Positions 1 to 11,900 of a stretch of 64,000 bases of DNA are shown piece by piece. Source of the stretch: Chiua virens. Taxonomy: Eukaryota; Basidiomycota; Agaricomycetes; Boletales; Boletaceae. The translations under genes were made by a program, and so were the position numbers. Every line of letters begins with the position of its first letter. Position 1 is the first letter of the stretch. The stretch lies in the NCBI GenBank assembly GCA_019787685.1, contig JAHNUO010000018.1, positions 186,001 through 250,000 of the forward strand. The letters are read 5' to 3'. The notes below the pieces were generated by a model that was given only the letters and a program-made list of their open reading frames with translations, was not told the DNA's origin and did no database searches.

Positions 1-3000
1 TTCATTCGTTTGGGTTCTCGTACATCCGACGAGCGCATCTCCCAGTATTCACTCAAAACACGGGAGATGGCCGCAGAAAAATCTCGTCTTAATTCTACCC
101 TTAATACGAAATACCGTCAACTCCGGTCTGTAACAAAGCAGGTATCTCAACTGCTCAAGCAGATGCGCGAGATGGATCTCGAATCTGACTCTTCGGAAAT
201 CGTCAATCATCTCGGAATATTCTACCCTGAACACCATGCTATGATGTCTAAACCTCCCTCGTGGATCGGTGTCTCCAAGATCGTTTCTCAACACGACCAT
301 GACTCTGGAGAAGAATGGAAGGTACAGGGTTCCAAGGGCCAAGTTTTTACAGAGGACACCTCGATATATGCGTTCTGGAAGAACTCTGGGGATTTGAAAT
401 TTTTGGACATGATCACAAAACCCCATGTTTCCCACGTCTCACAATCCGGTACTTTACCGGTTGACCCTGGTATTCCTAACTCCGGCCACTCCCTTGGTCC
501 CAACCGCTTCGAGTTCCTGTCAACAGAGACTGCAGGGGATGCCGAGGACACAAGTACTTCCGACGAATATGAGGACGACGAATCAGATGAAGATGCATTT
601 GACAGGACGCCACCTGAGAAAATCTGGATGACCGCTGAATTTGCTTCCGCTCCAGATTCAGACACCGAATCTGAAACAGAAAAAACGCCTGCCCCCCCGA
701 TCGAGCTCCTCACTTCGCCTATCGCGGAGGCGATAAGTACTTATTTGGCTTATGTTAACGATGCGGAGGGATTTTTTGCAGCTCTTGGAGAAGACGGCGT
801 ACCAGAGGCTCCTTCTGACGATCGGACATTGCGAGCACTTCTGGATGAAGGCGACGTCTGGAACATGAGTCACCGTGAGCGGCAGATACTCCACGCGCAC
901 TGGATCGCAGAGGCGTGCGCGAATCTGCAAAGGAATCAGCAGGACGAGTTTGATTGTTTGAGAAAAAAGCACGCAGAAAAGGTTCAGGAGTACAATGAAA
1001 TAAAAGAGGAGGTGGGTTGCAACAGACTCGAGGGTACTCGCTTATTGAAAGTATGCAGGTCCGACGCGATTTGATGAAGAACGCGGACATCATTGGATGT
1101 ACAACAACAGGCGCAGCCAAGTTTGGAACCCTTCTGAAGGTCTGTATATCTTGCCAACCACGTTGTACCTGAAGTTCATTCCCCCAGTCACTCTCTCCGA
1201 AGGTGGTGATGGTCGAGGAAGCCGGGCAGGTACTCGAGGCCCATGTGCTGGCAAGTCTTATGCCGTCCGTAGAACATCTAATTCTCATCGGTGATCCCCT
1301 TCAACTGCGGCCGATACTGAACAATTATTGTAAGTTTGTGTCGTGATGTAGACTACAGTCTTTGAATTTGTTTTTTTTTAGCTCTTTCGATGGACCACCC
1401 GCGTGGCGAGATGTTATATCGCTTTGACATGTCACTTATGGAGCGGTTGGCGGTATCAAAGTTTCCCATGTCTCGGATAGATGTCCAGAGGCGCATGCGC
1501 CCCACAATATCAAGCCTTATAAGGTGAGTGGAATGATGCTCATCAAAACTGCTTCACGAGCATAAAAATATTAGGAATACACTCTACGAAGGACTCTTGG
1601 ATCATGATTTGGTCCAGTCTTACCCTGACGTCCGTGGTATGGTGAAGAATGTCTTCTTTGTCACCCACAACCACAGGGAGAATCGTGGGGGGGCTGACAA
1701 TACGGAGAGCAAACACAACAAGTATGAGGTGAGAATACAACCGACATCTTGACGTACGTGTCTCATATATGGAAATCAAGGTTGAGATGATCCGGGATCT
1801 CGTGCTCTACCTCCTCAGGTAAGCTACTTCATTTTCACGAGAATCCTTATTTACTGTCTACTAGACAGGGATGCTACTCTTCGGAGGGTGACATCGTGGT
1901 TTTGTGTGCATATTTGGGACAACTTGTCCGACTCAGAGATGCACTGGGTGGTGAAGTCACAGTTGTGATTGATGAACGCGATCAAGTAGCTCTCGATGAT
2001 TGTGAAGCTGAACAGGCAGACGCTATGACTGGTGGGTCCATTCAGCATGTAAGCGTCACGAGCCGCGTACGTCGTATTCTATTCTCGAGCAGTATTGCTC
2101 ATCTCTAAGCACGCTGCCTTATAGGTCAGGTTACGAACAATAGACAATTATCAAGGCGAAGAAGGGAAGGTAGGCAGTTTTCGATCGTGTTTGTCTATCT
2201 AGTTTTCGGTTAACATCCACAAAGGTTGTCATTCTTTCACTTGTTCGAAACTCTGGTGGTGCTGACGACGAGATGGAAATTCAAACTGCCTCTCCGCGAG
2301 CTAGAGTAAACATCGGATTTCTCAAAGTACTCATTGCAATCTGAAGGTGTCAACCCTCAGGTATATCTTTATTTTCCAGTCCGAGAATCGTACCAACGGT
2401 AGTTATTCCGTATCTGTCTGTGTCTGTCACTCATTCTTCTACAGTTGCCCTGTCTCGGGCTCGCGAGGGCCTTTACATCTTTGGCAATGCCGAAGACCTA
2501 TCGTACAAGAGCTCTATGTGGTGTTCAATCCTCGAGGAACTGGATGCACAAGATGCACTGGGCCCAGCACTACCTGTAGCTTGCCACCGGCATCGCGACA
2601 AGGTAGAGTATGTCTTGCGTCCAGGGCAACTTTCTGAGATTGCACCCAATGGTGAGTCTTACTAGGCCGGAGATACTATAGTTGACAAATCTCGCAGGTG
2701 GCTGTTTGGAACAGTGTGACACACTATTGAAATGTGGACACCTCTGTCCATCCAAGGTATGAACTCTCGTATGCCTATACTTTCGATCTCCTGCTCAGTC
2801 GATCTTCGGAACTCCAGTGTCATTGTGACGATCCTGAACATGTCACTGTCATTTGTGCTGAACCATGCCGAAGGCTTTGCGATCGTGATCATCCTTGTAA
2901 AAAGGACTGTGGTGTTCCATGCGGTAACTGTACATGTCCGGTTCCAAATGTTCAATTACCGTGTGGACACTTCAAAGATTTCGTTCCATGGTATGCCTAT

Positions 3001-5294
3001 AGGTCATCTTTACTGTTGAGCTTGACTGAATGAATGACACTAGCTACCAATTGGACATGCTGGGCAACGTGCGGTGCGACGAAGAGGTGGTGAAACAATT
3101 ACAAAACTGTGGACATTCCGCTTCTATGCCTTGTTTTCAGGATCCAGAAAACTATCGCTGTCGGGTTCGATGTACAGGATTGATGACATGCTGTGGCAAA
3201 ACCTGTAACGCCTCGTGTAATGATTGTCAAGTGGTCGATACCGATACCGAGAGGACCAAACACGCTTCCCACCCGTGCCAAAAACGTCTTTATTGCGAGC
3301 ATGCTTGTCAAGAACCATGCTCTGAAGGGCACGAGCATACTACCCAATGCGGGCTCAAATGCAGACAGGTTTGTCTTCATGCCCAGTGCAAACGGCCGTG
3401 TTATGTTCCGTGTGCACCGTGTGAACAACCGTGCATGTGATAGGCAGTTTTCCTGGCCCATTCAAGCCCATACTGACTGTTCACCCATTACTCCAGGACA
3501 TGTCCACATTACACTTGTCCAGTTCCTTGTGGTTCCGTGAGCGACAAAATCCTGGGATATTCTCTAATATTTACCTGTTCCACGACAGGTATGTGCTCGT
3601 CTACCATGCGACCGACGCTGTGAGAAGCCTCTTCAATGTGGTCATAGATGTCCTTCGGGTGAGGATTTAAATGTCGTTTTTTTTTAATTCTTGAGACTTA
3701 TCCTCGATAGTGTGCGGCGAGGATTGTGCTATTCAAGCCTGCCCTCAATGCGTTTCTGAAGGCCAAAAGTTGCAAGCGACGGAATTTGTCCAATGCACTC
3801 TGGCGGAAGCCGACACCGACTTGGGATCTTTGGACAAGTTGATCACGATTCCGTCTTGTCGTCACGTGTTTACCGTCGAGACGCTTGACGAACACTGCGG
3901 CATGACAGACTTTTATAGTTGTGGCCAGGATGGTAGATGGTTGGGTCTACTGACCCCGGACGGATTCAGACAACCGCCGACCTGTCCTACCTGCCGCACG
4001 GAAATTACGGCACCCCGCTACAGACGTGTATTCAAACGGGCGGCTTTAGACATCTTGGAGCGAAACCTCGCTGTTCAAATGTCTCAATCTCTCGGAAGGG
4101 TTCAATCGATTGTCGAGTCTGTGACTATTAGCTCAAAGAAGGATCAACTGGTGACCGCCGCTGCGATCATCAACCTGAAGTTCAGGGACAAAACGGACGG
4201 GAGGAATAACAGCGCCCAAGTCAAAGCTCGAAAGAGGGCACTGTTTGCGAGGGAGCTACCCACTTCCGACCAGGAAATCAATTTCGAGAACGCGGTTTTC
4301 CATTCCATAGACACTTCCGTGAGGGACGTCTGGCGTAAAGCTATGCATGAACTCCTCACTGCTTATCGACAGGCCGTGCAAGTCGCCGAGACACGCTCTG
4401 CACACACGCAATCATGGGAAGCTGCACTGTCTTGTCTGTATGAGCACGAAGTCGGCCAACCACGTCCTCTTGTTGACCGGAGATTCCTCGTGGAAGCCAT
4501 CTGGATGACCCTTCACATCCGGCTGAAGCTGATCACATTGACGTCAGAATGGATCGACGCCATCGGCAAACGTACCAACAATGGCATCAAGAGCCCCCAA
4601 CAGTTGAATTGGGCGACCTACGTCGGATTTCTGTTCTCCAGCTGTTCTCGGGATGCTGACGTTGCCTTCGATGTCGCAAATGACTCCGAATCACATCGTC
4701 AAATCTCGAAAACAGCCGCATATCAAATGAGGATTTCTTTAGAGGAATTCCGATTTGATATGATAATGTGCAAGATGACGGGCAGCTTTAAAGCACAGGT
4801 TCACAGGGACACTCTGGCGGCACGTGCGTCAACACTTCGCGAGAACGCAGTCACGAAGCTGAAGACGACCATCCGGGACCACCAAGACAAGAAAAGGAGT
4901 GCCGAAGAGATGGTATGGTTGCAGACCAACTTTTCGAGCGTCGCACACGACATTTTGGAGGAGTGGGAGAAGATAGAACGTTCGATTCGGATGGACACGT
5001 TTTACGAGCCTGTGTCGTTGGAGGAGCGTATCACCGTCGCAAAGGCGTTCGATTTCGGTGAGAGGATGGTCACTCGTCTCCAAATGGCGACTCATGGAAA
5101 CTGATCGAACAGCCAATGGGGAACGTTATTATAAATGCCCGAATGGTCATACTTTTGTGATCACCGAGGTACATTGAGAAGTGTGCTCTCTGCGCGTAAA
5201 TATGCTTACTGTCTTCGTACAGTGCGGAGGTGCCATGCAAGTTGGGAGATGTCCGGAGTGTGACGCGCCCGTTGGAGGGTCTTCTCACCACTAG
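1..5294 (+). CDS. ZNFX1-like helicase with NF-X1 zinc fingers, 5' truncated
   Basis: This is the 3' part of a UPF1-family (SF1) RNA helicase gene; the Walker A region lies upstream of the window. After splicing, helicase motifs appear in order: VVMVEEAGQ (motif II, near 1203), GDPLQLRP (motif III, near 1300), IDNYQGEE (motif V, near 2140) and NVALSRARE (motif VI, near 2450). From about 2700 to 3720 come NF-X1 type cysteine/histidine repeats (for example CGHLCPSK and CGHRCPSVC). A RING-like PTCPTCRTEI follows near 3990. The C-terminus is an RZ-type finger (KCPNGHTFVITECGG, then CPECDAP) reached through two small introns, 5058-5112 and about 5169-5222; the stop is TAG at 5292-5294. Other clear introns are 1012-1058, about 1140-1202, 1330-1381 and 1524-1574. 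ZNFX1 homologues act in RNA silencing and RNA-virus sensing in other eukaryotes; such a role here is inference. No inactivating lesion was seen in the exons I checked. Confidence 0.85.
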
Positions 5295-5396
5295 GATCCA
5301 ACCCAGGCACGCAGCTCAGAGTTTGACATTTTGGCGAGCCAGGCCGGAGCGGGGCAGCCACCGTGGGGAATACTGGTGATTCCCTGATGTGACCCC
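5295..5396. other. short spacer between helicase stop and transposon
   Basis: About 100 bp of host sequence, probably the 3' UTR of the helicase gene. It separates the stop codon from the left end of the DNA transposon. The last eight bases, GTGACCCC, recur at the right end of the transposon. Confidence 0.5.
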
Positions 5397-5408
5397 AAGA
5401 GGCGTGCG
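5389..5408. repeat. left terminal inverted repeat with target duplication
   Basis: Target duplication GTGACCCC (5389-5396) followed by the repeat AAGAGGCGTGCG (5397-5408). A short palindrome, GGCGTGC-GAA-GCACGCC, runs from the repeat into the element. Confidence 0.6.
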
Positions 5409-5604
5409 AAGCACGCCGTCACGACACCTGACCCGCAGTTTCTTCGGGGGGGACCACCCCCCCGTCACAGTGACAATCACGACGGATTTGGTCTTATTGT
5501 CACGCAATATATACATATTGGGATTCGATCGCAAATGTGTTGCATCGGTGTGACGGGACCCCGTAACCGCAGGTACACACCTACAACGAGGGCAAAAAGA
5601 GCGA

Positions 5605-7106
5605 CTATGCACGGAAAAACGACAATAGTGCTGCAGTAGGGTGGCAGTATAGCATACGAAATGGAAAAATTGAAGTGGCATCTCAAAAAAAGTGCAAAGG
5701 AAGGCGATAATTAGTCTTGCCATGCGTGCGCGTTTCGTACCATTGGACGAACTAATGATCAACCTGAACTGTCCAGCCTGAACGTCAGCCTGTCTCTTTT
5801 GTCCAGAGGATGTAGGTGCTGGGGGGTGTGTGCTCTGGTGGTTTGCAGTATGAGTACTTGAAGGCTTGTCGGGATTTGATCGAGCTGGAACGCTGAATTT
5901 CTTCTCCTCCTGCACGGTAATGACAACGGTATCGATCATGTGCAAAGGGAGAGGCAATCCGTATATCTTCCCGGGATGTGCGTACTCCGGGTGTGAGAGA
6001 CTCAGGTGTTCCTCCATATTGTATCTCCAGATTGCAGGCTTGGCGTCAGTCTTTCTCTCGCGATGAGGACAAAGTCCACAGACGACAGGGACGTTGCGAC
6101 ATGGACGCGACTCCGATCCTTTCTCGGTAAACCCGTACTTGAATGGCACTTTGTGAGGGCAGTTTGTGATAACCTCCGTCGCTCGCTTGGTTTTCTTTAG
6201 CTTGATGGCACAGTCCGGGTTGCCTGAACTACCGCAAAATCCACAAGGTAGGACTTGACCAACCGGTGTCACCAGCTCATCTGGGACTCTACGAATCGAA
6301 TGTAGGATATGGCCTCCCATGTGCGACCATAAGTCACTCGTGGGTTTGTGGCATAGTGCACACAGAACTTCGGTGTTGGTCACATTCGCCTCGGAGAGAG
6401 CTTGTGCTGCTTCTGCACAAAGAAGAGCTGGGGTTCCTGAAGTGTGCAATTAGAATATAACTCGAGAGATCTAACAAGTCACTTACCGTCGTCTTTTGAA
6501 TAAGGAAAACCGTCATAGCGCCCACTCAGCAATGTAATGCTTGAGATCGGCACCTTCAAATCATCTAAGCGCTTCCAAATAGTCGTGCTTGCGGCCTCCA
6601 ACACATCCTCTTTGAGTGCCCAGGTGATGTCCCGTGAGTTAACCTCCGTGCGGTGCTCATTAGGGAGATATTCAGAGGCGGCGACAACACTTGGGTTCAC
6701 TGGCTCAGTGAGTGAGCCTTGCACGCTGAGCTCAATGACTTTTCAAGTCGAAACGTTGGCCTTGGGAACGGGGGATAGAGATTTGAGGTAACCGCCAGTC
6801 CAAACCCACATGTTCATGGAAGTCTCCAAGTCGACCACCGGCACGTGGTGGAGAAGTAAGAGGTCACCACTAATCTTCACTTTTGCAGCGGGTGAATGGA
6901 GAGTATCGACATTGATCCCTGTTCGTGGAACGCCATTTTCCACGATTGATGTGGAACGAAGAAAAGCAAGTGCGGTTGTTTGATCATTGAGCCGAATGAG
7001 AGTGAGGAATGGGCTACCAGCAACAAAGATCGACTCGGCATCATCTGGCGAAGAAATATCTTCAGTCCGATGAATCTTTTTGACAGATGTGAAGCCTCTA
7101 ACGCGA
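5605..7106 (-). pseudogene. transposase-like gene, 3' block with zinc-finger C-terminus
   Basis: C-terminal exons of the same gene. The first exon reads RGFTSVKKIHRTED onward to about 6740; the next runs from about 6720 (VQGSLTEPVNPS) to about 6484; the last long exon starts near 6437. Its end shows C2H2-like elements: LCALCHKPTSDLWSHMGGH, a CGFCGSSG pair, and VVCGLCPHRE followed by EEHLSLSHP. Such zinc fingers are plausible DNA- or protein-binding parts of a transposase. A splice of the GTACGA donor near 5740 to an acceptor near 5683 would give a stop at 5605-5607. Without that splice the frame runs to 5316, past the transposon end, so I prefer 5605. I saw no other lesion in this block. Confidence 0.5.
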
Positions 7107-7756
7107 TGTAGGAGTTAGATACTCCCTACGGTTGTAGGATACATTTTCCTTGCTCTTCATCATGTCATATCATCTCCCGTCTCATCTGCCATCAACTTCA
7201 TGCCATCCCAGTTTCATTCCTAGCATTTACAGATCATCCGAATCCAATCTGAGTCCAATCCGAGTCAACGCGATCCAATCCGGTTCTTTCGTACGTATTC
7301 CACTTCATCCGATTTGACTTGTTCTACTCGATTTGGCCTTATTAAGGTCATTACTATCCTAACACCTTTCCTTTCTTTGTCATCTACAAGGGTTGGATTA
7401 CCTTTAACAGTCCTGGGTTATGCCCAGGACTATAAAACCATGTTTCTAACAAAAAAAAGGGGGTCTTTCTGCATTCAGGAGATCTCCTGTTTACTCTCCT
7501 GTGCATGAGTGAGCTGGATAGTTTCTCTTTTACCTTGTCCTATCGTTCCTCTGCGTCTCATCTACTCGAATCAATACTCTCATCGCCTCACCTCCACCCG
7601 GATACTTTTACATCGACCGCTTTTCATCCCGGATCGTCCAGCAGCCTCTAGGACTCTTAGACAAACCTGAATCCATCATTCCTTCTAACATAACCCCCCT
7701 TGGGACGAACCTATCGCCCCACCTTTCTTCTTATCACCGATTATTACTTTTCTACA
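7107..7756 (+). repeat. 5' LTR of element A
   Basis: A 650-bp LTR starting TGTAGG and ending TTTTCTACA. Its last 197 bp match 20805-21001 with only scattered substitutions. The inverted terminal pentamers TGTAG/CTACA are typical of LTR ends. Confidence 0.75.
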
Positions 7757-7758
7757 AC

Positions 7759-7776
7759 TGGAGCCCACCGTGAGGG
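7759..7776 (+). promoter_or_regulatory. primer-binding site of element A (tRNA type)
   Basis: TGGAGCCCACCGTGAGG begins two bases after the LTR, the usual spacing and TGG start of a tRNA-primed PBS. I found no complementary stretch within the LTR, so self-priming is not indicated here, unlike elements B and D. The priming tRNA was not identified. Confidence 0.5.
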
Positions 7777-8014
7777 GTGGTTTCAGAAGGTTCGGATTCG
7801 GACATCTTTGCTCTCCTACTGCTTTTCCTTCATTTTGCTGCACACCTCGCCTACACCCATCCCCGACTTGTGCCTTATCCGGTTTCACAAACCTTATATT
7901 TTTTTCGGATCTGGTTACGATACCTTCTGACTTTTAGTCCCCATTCACCCTGTGAGCACCCCTGTACCGTTACTAACCCTTCCTCCGTGTCTCACGATAC
8001 ATCCGCCCTTAGCT

Positions 8015-9406
8015 ATGAAGGTCACGAGCGCATCAGACAATCAACTGATACCATTTCTGTCCATCATGATCGCGGCTAGCATAATCCGGATGCCGTATCA
8101 AGGCACCCTGGATGCACCAACCTTCAGCGGAAAAGCTTCCCATCTCCAACCATATCTAGACGACGACGACTTTCTTTGCACATGCGTTGGACTGCCCCGA
8201 TTGAAGAAAGTACGGTATGCATTGCATTACGTCGATCCCAGTATATGCGACCTTTGGGAGACCCTACCTGAAGCGGTTGCCGATCCACCGGATTGGCAGG
8301 CATTCGTTATAGCTGTCAAGACACTCTACCCAGAACTTGATAACTGGTACTGTTTCGAGGATCTCCAAAATCTCGTCAATCACTATCGATCCAAGTCAAT
8401 GCACTCCCTTGACGAGCTGGGGAAGTATATTCGGGAATTTACAAAAGTATCATCATTCCTTCTCACCCGACAATGAATAGCAACTCTCAATCGAGACTTT
8501 CTTTTTCTTAGTGGTTTCCCAGTCGATTTACAGTATGAGATTTGTCGACGGTTAGTGATCCTGCGACTGGATATCCACCCGGATGCCTCATATGTGCTCG
8601 ATGATGTTCGTGACGCAGCCAAGTTTCTTTTATCAGGATCACATTCTTATTTTACACCTACACCTTCGCTTTGCCTTCGATCACCTTTGCTTTCGCTACC
8701 TGACACTTACAATCCGCTTCCGTATAACCGACCCATCTCTTCATCCGTTTTTATTTCACCATCAATCCAAGGACTGCCTACTAACTCATATAGTACTGCG
8801 GTTATCGCACCAGTTATGGACATCAACCTGTGTGTTGCTCTGTCATCGTGACCGTCGGTTACGGAACGACCGACGGATTTTATTATCGATTCGACCATGT
8901 TAACTGAACCGGTCTCACCACTCTCAATCCTGATTGCACCTCGTACAACCATCATCACGACACCTCTCAGCATCATGGATGTGCGGTCAGCCTGTCCTTG
9001 CGACCTACTTGACATTGAACTGGACACTCTGTCATATTTGGACGATCCAAATGACGGATCGGTAGAACCTATAATCAGCCCCGCCATTTCCCAGCTACGA
9101 AATACCCCCGTAGTCGTGTCTGCACTCAGTCTCGCATCCGATCTGGCCTCTCGTCCCATTCCCCTGAAATCACTCTCAAATGCTCCCTATCGACCCATCC
9201 CCCATTCACGCCAATCATTTTCCCTTTTCCTACTACAGCTGCTCCATCCATGGACCGCTATTGTACCAAGTCAGGCATTACTGGCTGGTAATATCGTTTC
9301 GATCCGCAGCATACACGAGCCCCCTCAGCTGTACCCTGACCATCCCAGGCATTCATTTTTATCTATTTTTGTTTCATACCTGCGCAAGACTAACATTTTA
9401 GGATGA
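8015..9406 (+). pseudogene. gag remnant of element A
   Basis: A single frame encoding a Ty3/Gypsy-type gag of a kind common in Agaricomycetes: MPYQGTLDAPTFSGK, then LKKVRYALHYVDPS, DWQAFVIAVKTLYPELD and FLFLSGFPVDLQYEI. Two in-frame TGA codons (8474-8476 and 8849-8851) break it; the same frame and recognisable gag sequence continue after each. Both sit where CGA would give arginine. No zinc knuckle was recognised downstream. The first in-frame ATG is at 8015, although conserved sequence begins near 8090. Confidence 0.6.
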
Positions 9407-10534
9407 ACGAGTGTCAGCCGGTTTGTAAGGGATCATCATGATCCGCTGGCTGAGACAGTCCCAACCGGTTGTATCCGGATCGCTGCCGTTTGCATACTCC
9501 CAAGGCCCACGAAACATCTGAATGTTCGTGCAGGCACCTTTCAACTACTCATTCTACCTACACACGAGTCCTTACCCCATTTTAATCCGCCTCCTTCTTG
9601 CATTCATTCATCCGCATTCCTGTCGTTTACTATTCAAGTTCCCCTCGTTCACATCCAGTCTTCCGTTACGGCCGCTTTGCCTTCGTCCTCACCATCCGCC
9701 TATTCCTCATCTGTCACTGCTTAATCTGCGAGTACATATAACGCAGCCTTTGTGTACTTTCGATGCCCGGGAGGTCATCATTTCAAGTTCCCCTTGGTGT
9801 GAGCTTGGTTGGTACCTAATACCAAGCTCAGTTTTTCACATTTTTAGTTGCATAACATGCACTTTCGATGCCATCCGCTCGTATACAGATCTGTTTCTGT
9901 GCATTACTAACCGGTTCATTGATTTTATAGTTCAACCTGATGATCCGCCGTTGTTAGTCGACGTTGCGACTACTTGGCAATGGTCCAAGCATCGTCTCAA
10001 AGCATAAAACATAAAGTCAGCCATATGATACATATCTGTCTCTACCCTGGGATTTGACCGGTGCTCTCTATCTCACCCCAGGATTCAATCCGGTGCCTCT
10101 AAAACAACGAAAACCGCCGCTAAACACACAGACAATTTATACGATACACTCTTTCCTTTGATACAACAAGACAGAAAAATAAAACAACGAAACCATTCGT
10201 ATACTGCCAGTTCCTTTGTCTTCGATCATAACCGTTATTCTTTAGATATTCACTTTCGCTACTACTTCTTTTCTCTCATCTGAAACCGAATACTGTCATA
10301 TGCAATCCGGCCGCTCGGCGAAGCGATTAGTGCAGGTATAGACTTGAAAGATGACCGAAGAAGACAAGCCGGATGGACAACCGCACCCCGTATTAATTAT
10401 TCTCATTTCTTTTCACTCACATTTCGTTTTATTGATCACTTTCCATTTGTTGCTTAATTAGGGATTGCAACCGGATTGGACAGAGGACATGGATTGATTG
10501 CTATACTACGACACAGCGGGAACGATGACTCTAT
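9407..10534. other. decayed interior of element A
   Basis: About 1.1 kb without a supported gene. Pyrimidine-rich reading frames (for example 9522-10007) have no recognisable product and are probably decayed element sequence. No protease, RT or integrase motif was found here. Confidence 0.4.
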
Positions 10535-11228
10535 CTACAGAAGCCGTAGTACGGCCTTCACCTTCTCCAACTCAGCCTCCTTCGATGCGATTGCCGTCCC
10601 TTTATCCGCCAACTGTATCTCAAGCGTCTTGTACTCGGTTTTGGAGGCGAGCAGCTCTGCCTCCATAGCGAGCATGGCCCGTTTGGCCGCGTCAACCTGA
10701 GAGCGCGTGGGTCCGTCTTGACCTGACATCTTCTGCTTCTTCTTGGGGCCCGTATCCTCTTCCTCCTCATTGTCCACGATGGATGCCTTAGCCTTAGGAC
10801 GCGGCTTTGGCCTTGCCTTGCACGTATCCGGAACCGGATTGGACGGTTCCGCAAACAGTCGGCACGGTGGTACAAATACCACCGGTTTTTGCAAAGCTAA
10901 ACCGTGTATTAATACATGCGGATTGATGAGCAACGTGTTATTACTCACCTGGGACCCTCATCGCTTCTGCCTTCCCATCCATCTTCGCCCTCTTGCCACC
11001 ACGTCTGCTTGAATATGTGCAGCTCTGGCGGTCCTTTCCACAGCGTCTGCATACACAACTAGGAACCCCAAAGCAGGGGTACCCTGTGCCCTCACACCGC
11101 TTGCATGGCACCTTGTGGTCGATGTCGCCTTCCTCCCGCAGCAAATCGGTATGGGTCGGCGGCATGCTCTTGGCCATGCTGCTTTCAACGATGATCGGCT
11201 CGTCCTCGCCCTCTGACTCGTTCTCCAT
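10535..11228 (-). CDS. small cysteine-rich zinc-binding protein with coiled coil
   Basis: Two exons (11228-10949 and 10896-10535) with a clean 52-nt intron (GTGAG...TTTAG) give 213 residues, starting at ATG 11228. Residues 35-65 hold CKRCEGTGYPCFG, SCVCRRCGKDRQSC and TYSSRRGGKR, a Zn2-Cys6-like cysteine cluster followed by basic residues. The middle is proline/lysine-rich with an acidic NEEEED stretch and a KKKQK nuclear-localisation-like run. The C-terminus (AAKRAMLAMEAELL... through EAELEKVKAVL) is a likely coiled coil. I do not recognise a named family; similar proteins seem common and repetitive in Agaricomycetes. It lies inside element A and its 5' side abuts the LTR of element B, so it may have been carried in or captured. 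It has no stop or frameshift. Confidence 0.55.
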
Positions 11229-11266
11229 CACGATAGGACGCTGTGTGTATAACCTAGTTAGCATTG

Positions 11267-11698
11267 TGTTACGATACCAACTTTTCCTCACTTCTCAACT
11301 CCAACGTTCAACCAATTCTAATTATAAACGCCTCATGTCAAGGCTATCCAAAGGATCATATCCGATTGGCTGCCACAATATCACAGCATCCATCAACACA
11401 TGCCTCTTATCCTTTCATTACCCTTATCACTGACTCATCACCGGCAGTGCAAGGCTATGCTCTTATCTATGACTCATATACATTCACACCTTATCATCCA
11501 ATAGGATACATTATGCTTATCTACGTAGTTCATACTCAGATTAGAACTCCGATATCCATGTAGTATATAAACCCCATGAATGACAGCCAGAGAGCTCTAA
11601 CAAAGTTCTCTTGGAGTTTTCGCCTCTTCACTGGACTGAACCCCCCTCTCATCCAACCACTACCACTTTAACAGTCTAGGTTGTTCTAGGTTGTTTCA
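11267..11698 (+). repeat. 5' LTR of element B
   Basis: 432 bp, TGTTACG...GTTTCA. It contains TATATAA at 11564-11570 and the self-priming segment AACAAAGTTCT at 11599-11609. Confidence 0.85.
11564..11609 (+). promoter_or_regulatory. TATA box and predicted RNA 5' end of element B
   Basis: TATATAA (11564-11570) lies about 30 nt upstream of CTAACAAAGTTCT, so transcription should begin near 11597-11599. The first 11 nt of such an RNA (AACAAAGTTCT) are the exact complement of the PBS at 11701-11711. Start position is inferred from TATA spacing. Confidence 0.65.
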
Positions 11699-11700
11699 TT

Positions 11701-11711
11701 AGAACTTTGTT
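11701..11711 (+). promoter_or_regulatory. self-priming primer-binding site of element B
   Basis: AGAACTTTGTT, two bases after the LTR end, is perfectly complementary over 11 nt to LTR positions 11599-11609. This is the arrangement known for Tf1/sushi elements, whose RNA 5' end folds back and is cleaved to prime reverse transcription. Confidence 0.75.
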
Positions 11712-11900
11712 GCTTTCTTCGCCGTCGATACTACTGTCAAGTCCCTCGACCTCGTCGTAGCCGTCTTACCACTAAACAAGAGGAACAAGCGCACAGAGTA
11801 AGTCGCAACCCTTTGAACGGAAGATTATATCCTCTTCAGAAGCCGCTCAAGACCTAAGGTCCACAATAGCGCAGAAGTCGATAGCGCACCTTGTCGCTGA

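Noticed and set aside
5316..5604. Extending the transposase C-terminus to a stop at 5316
   Set aside because: That would run past the transposon's left end; splicing near 5740-5683 gives a stop inside the element.
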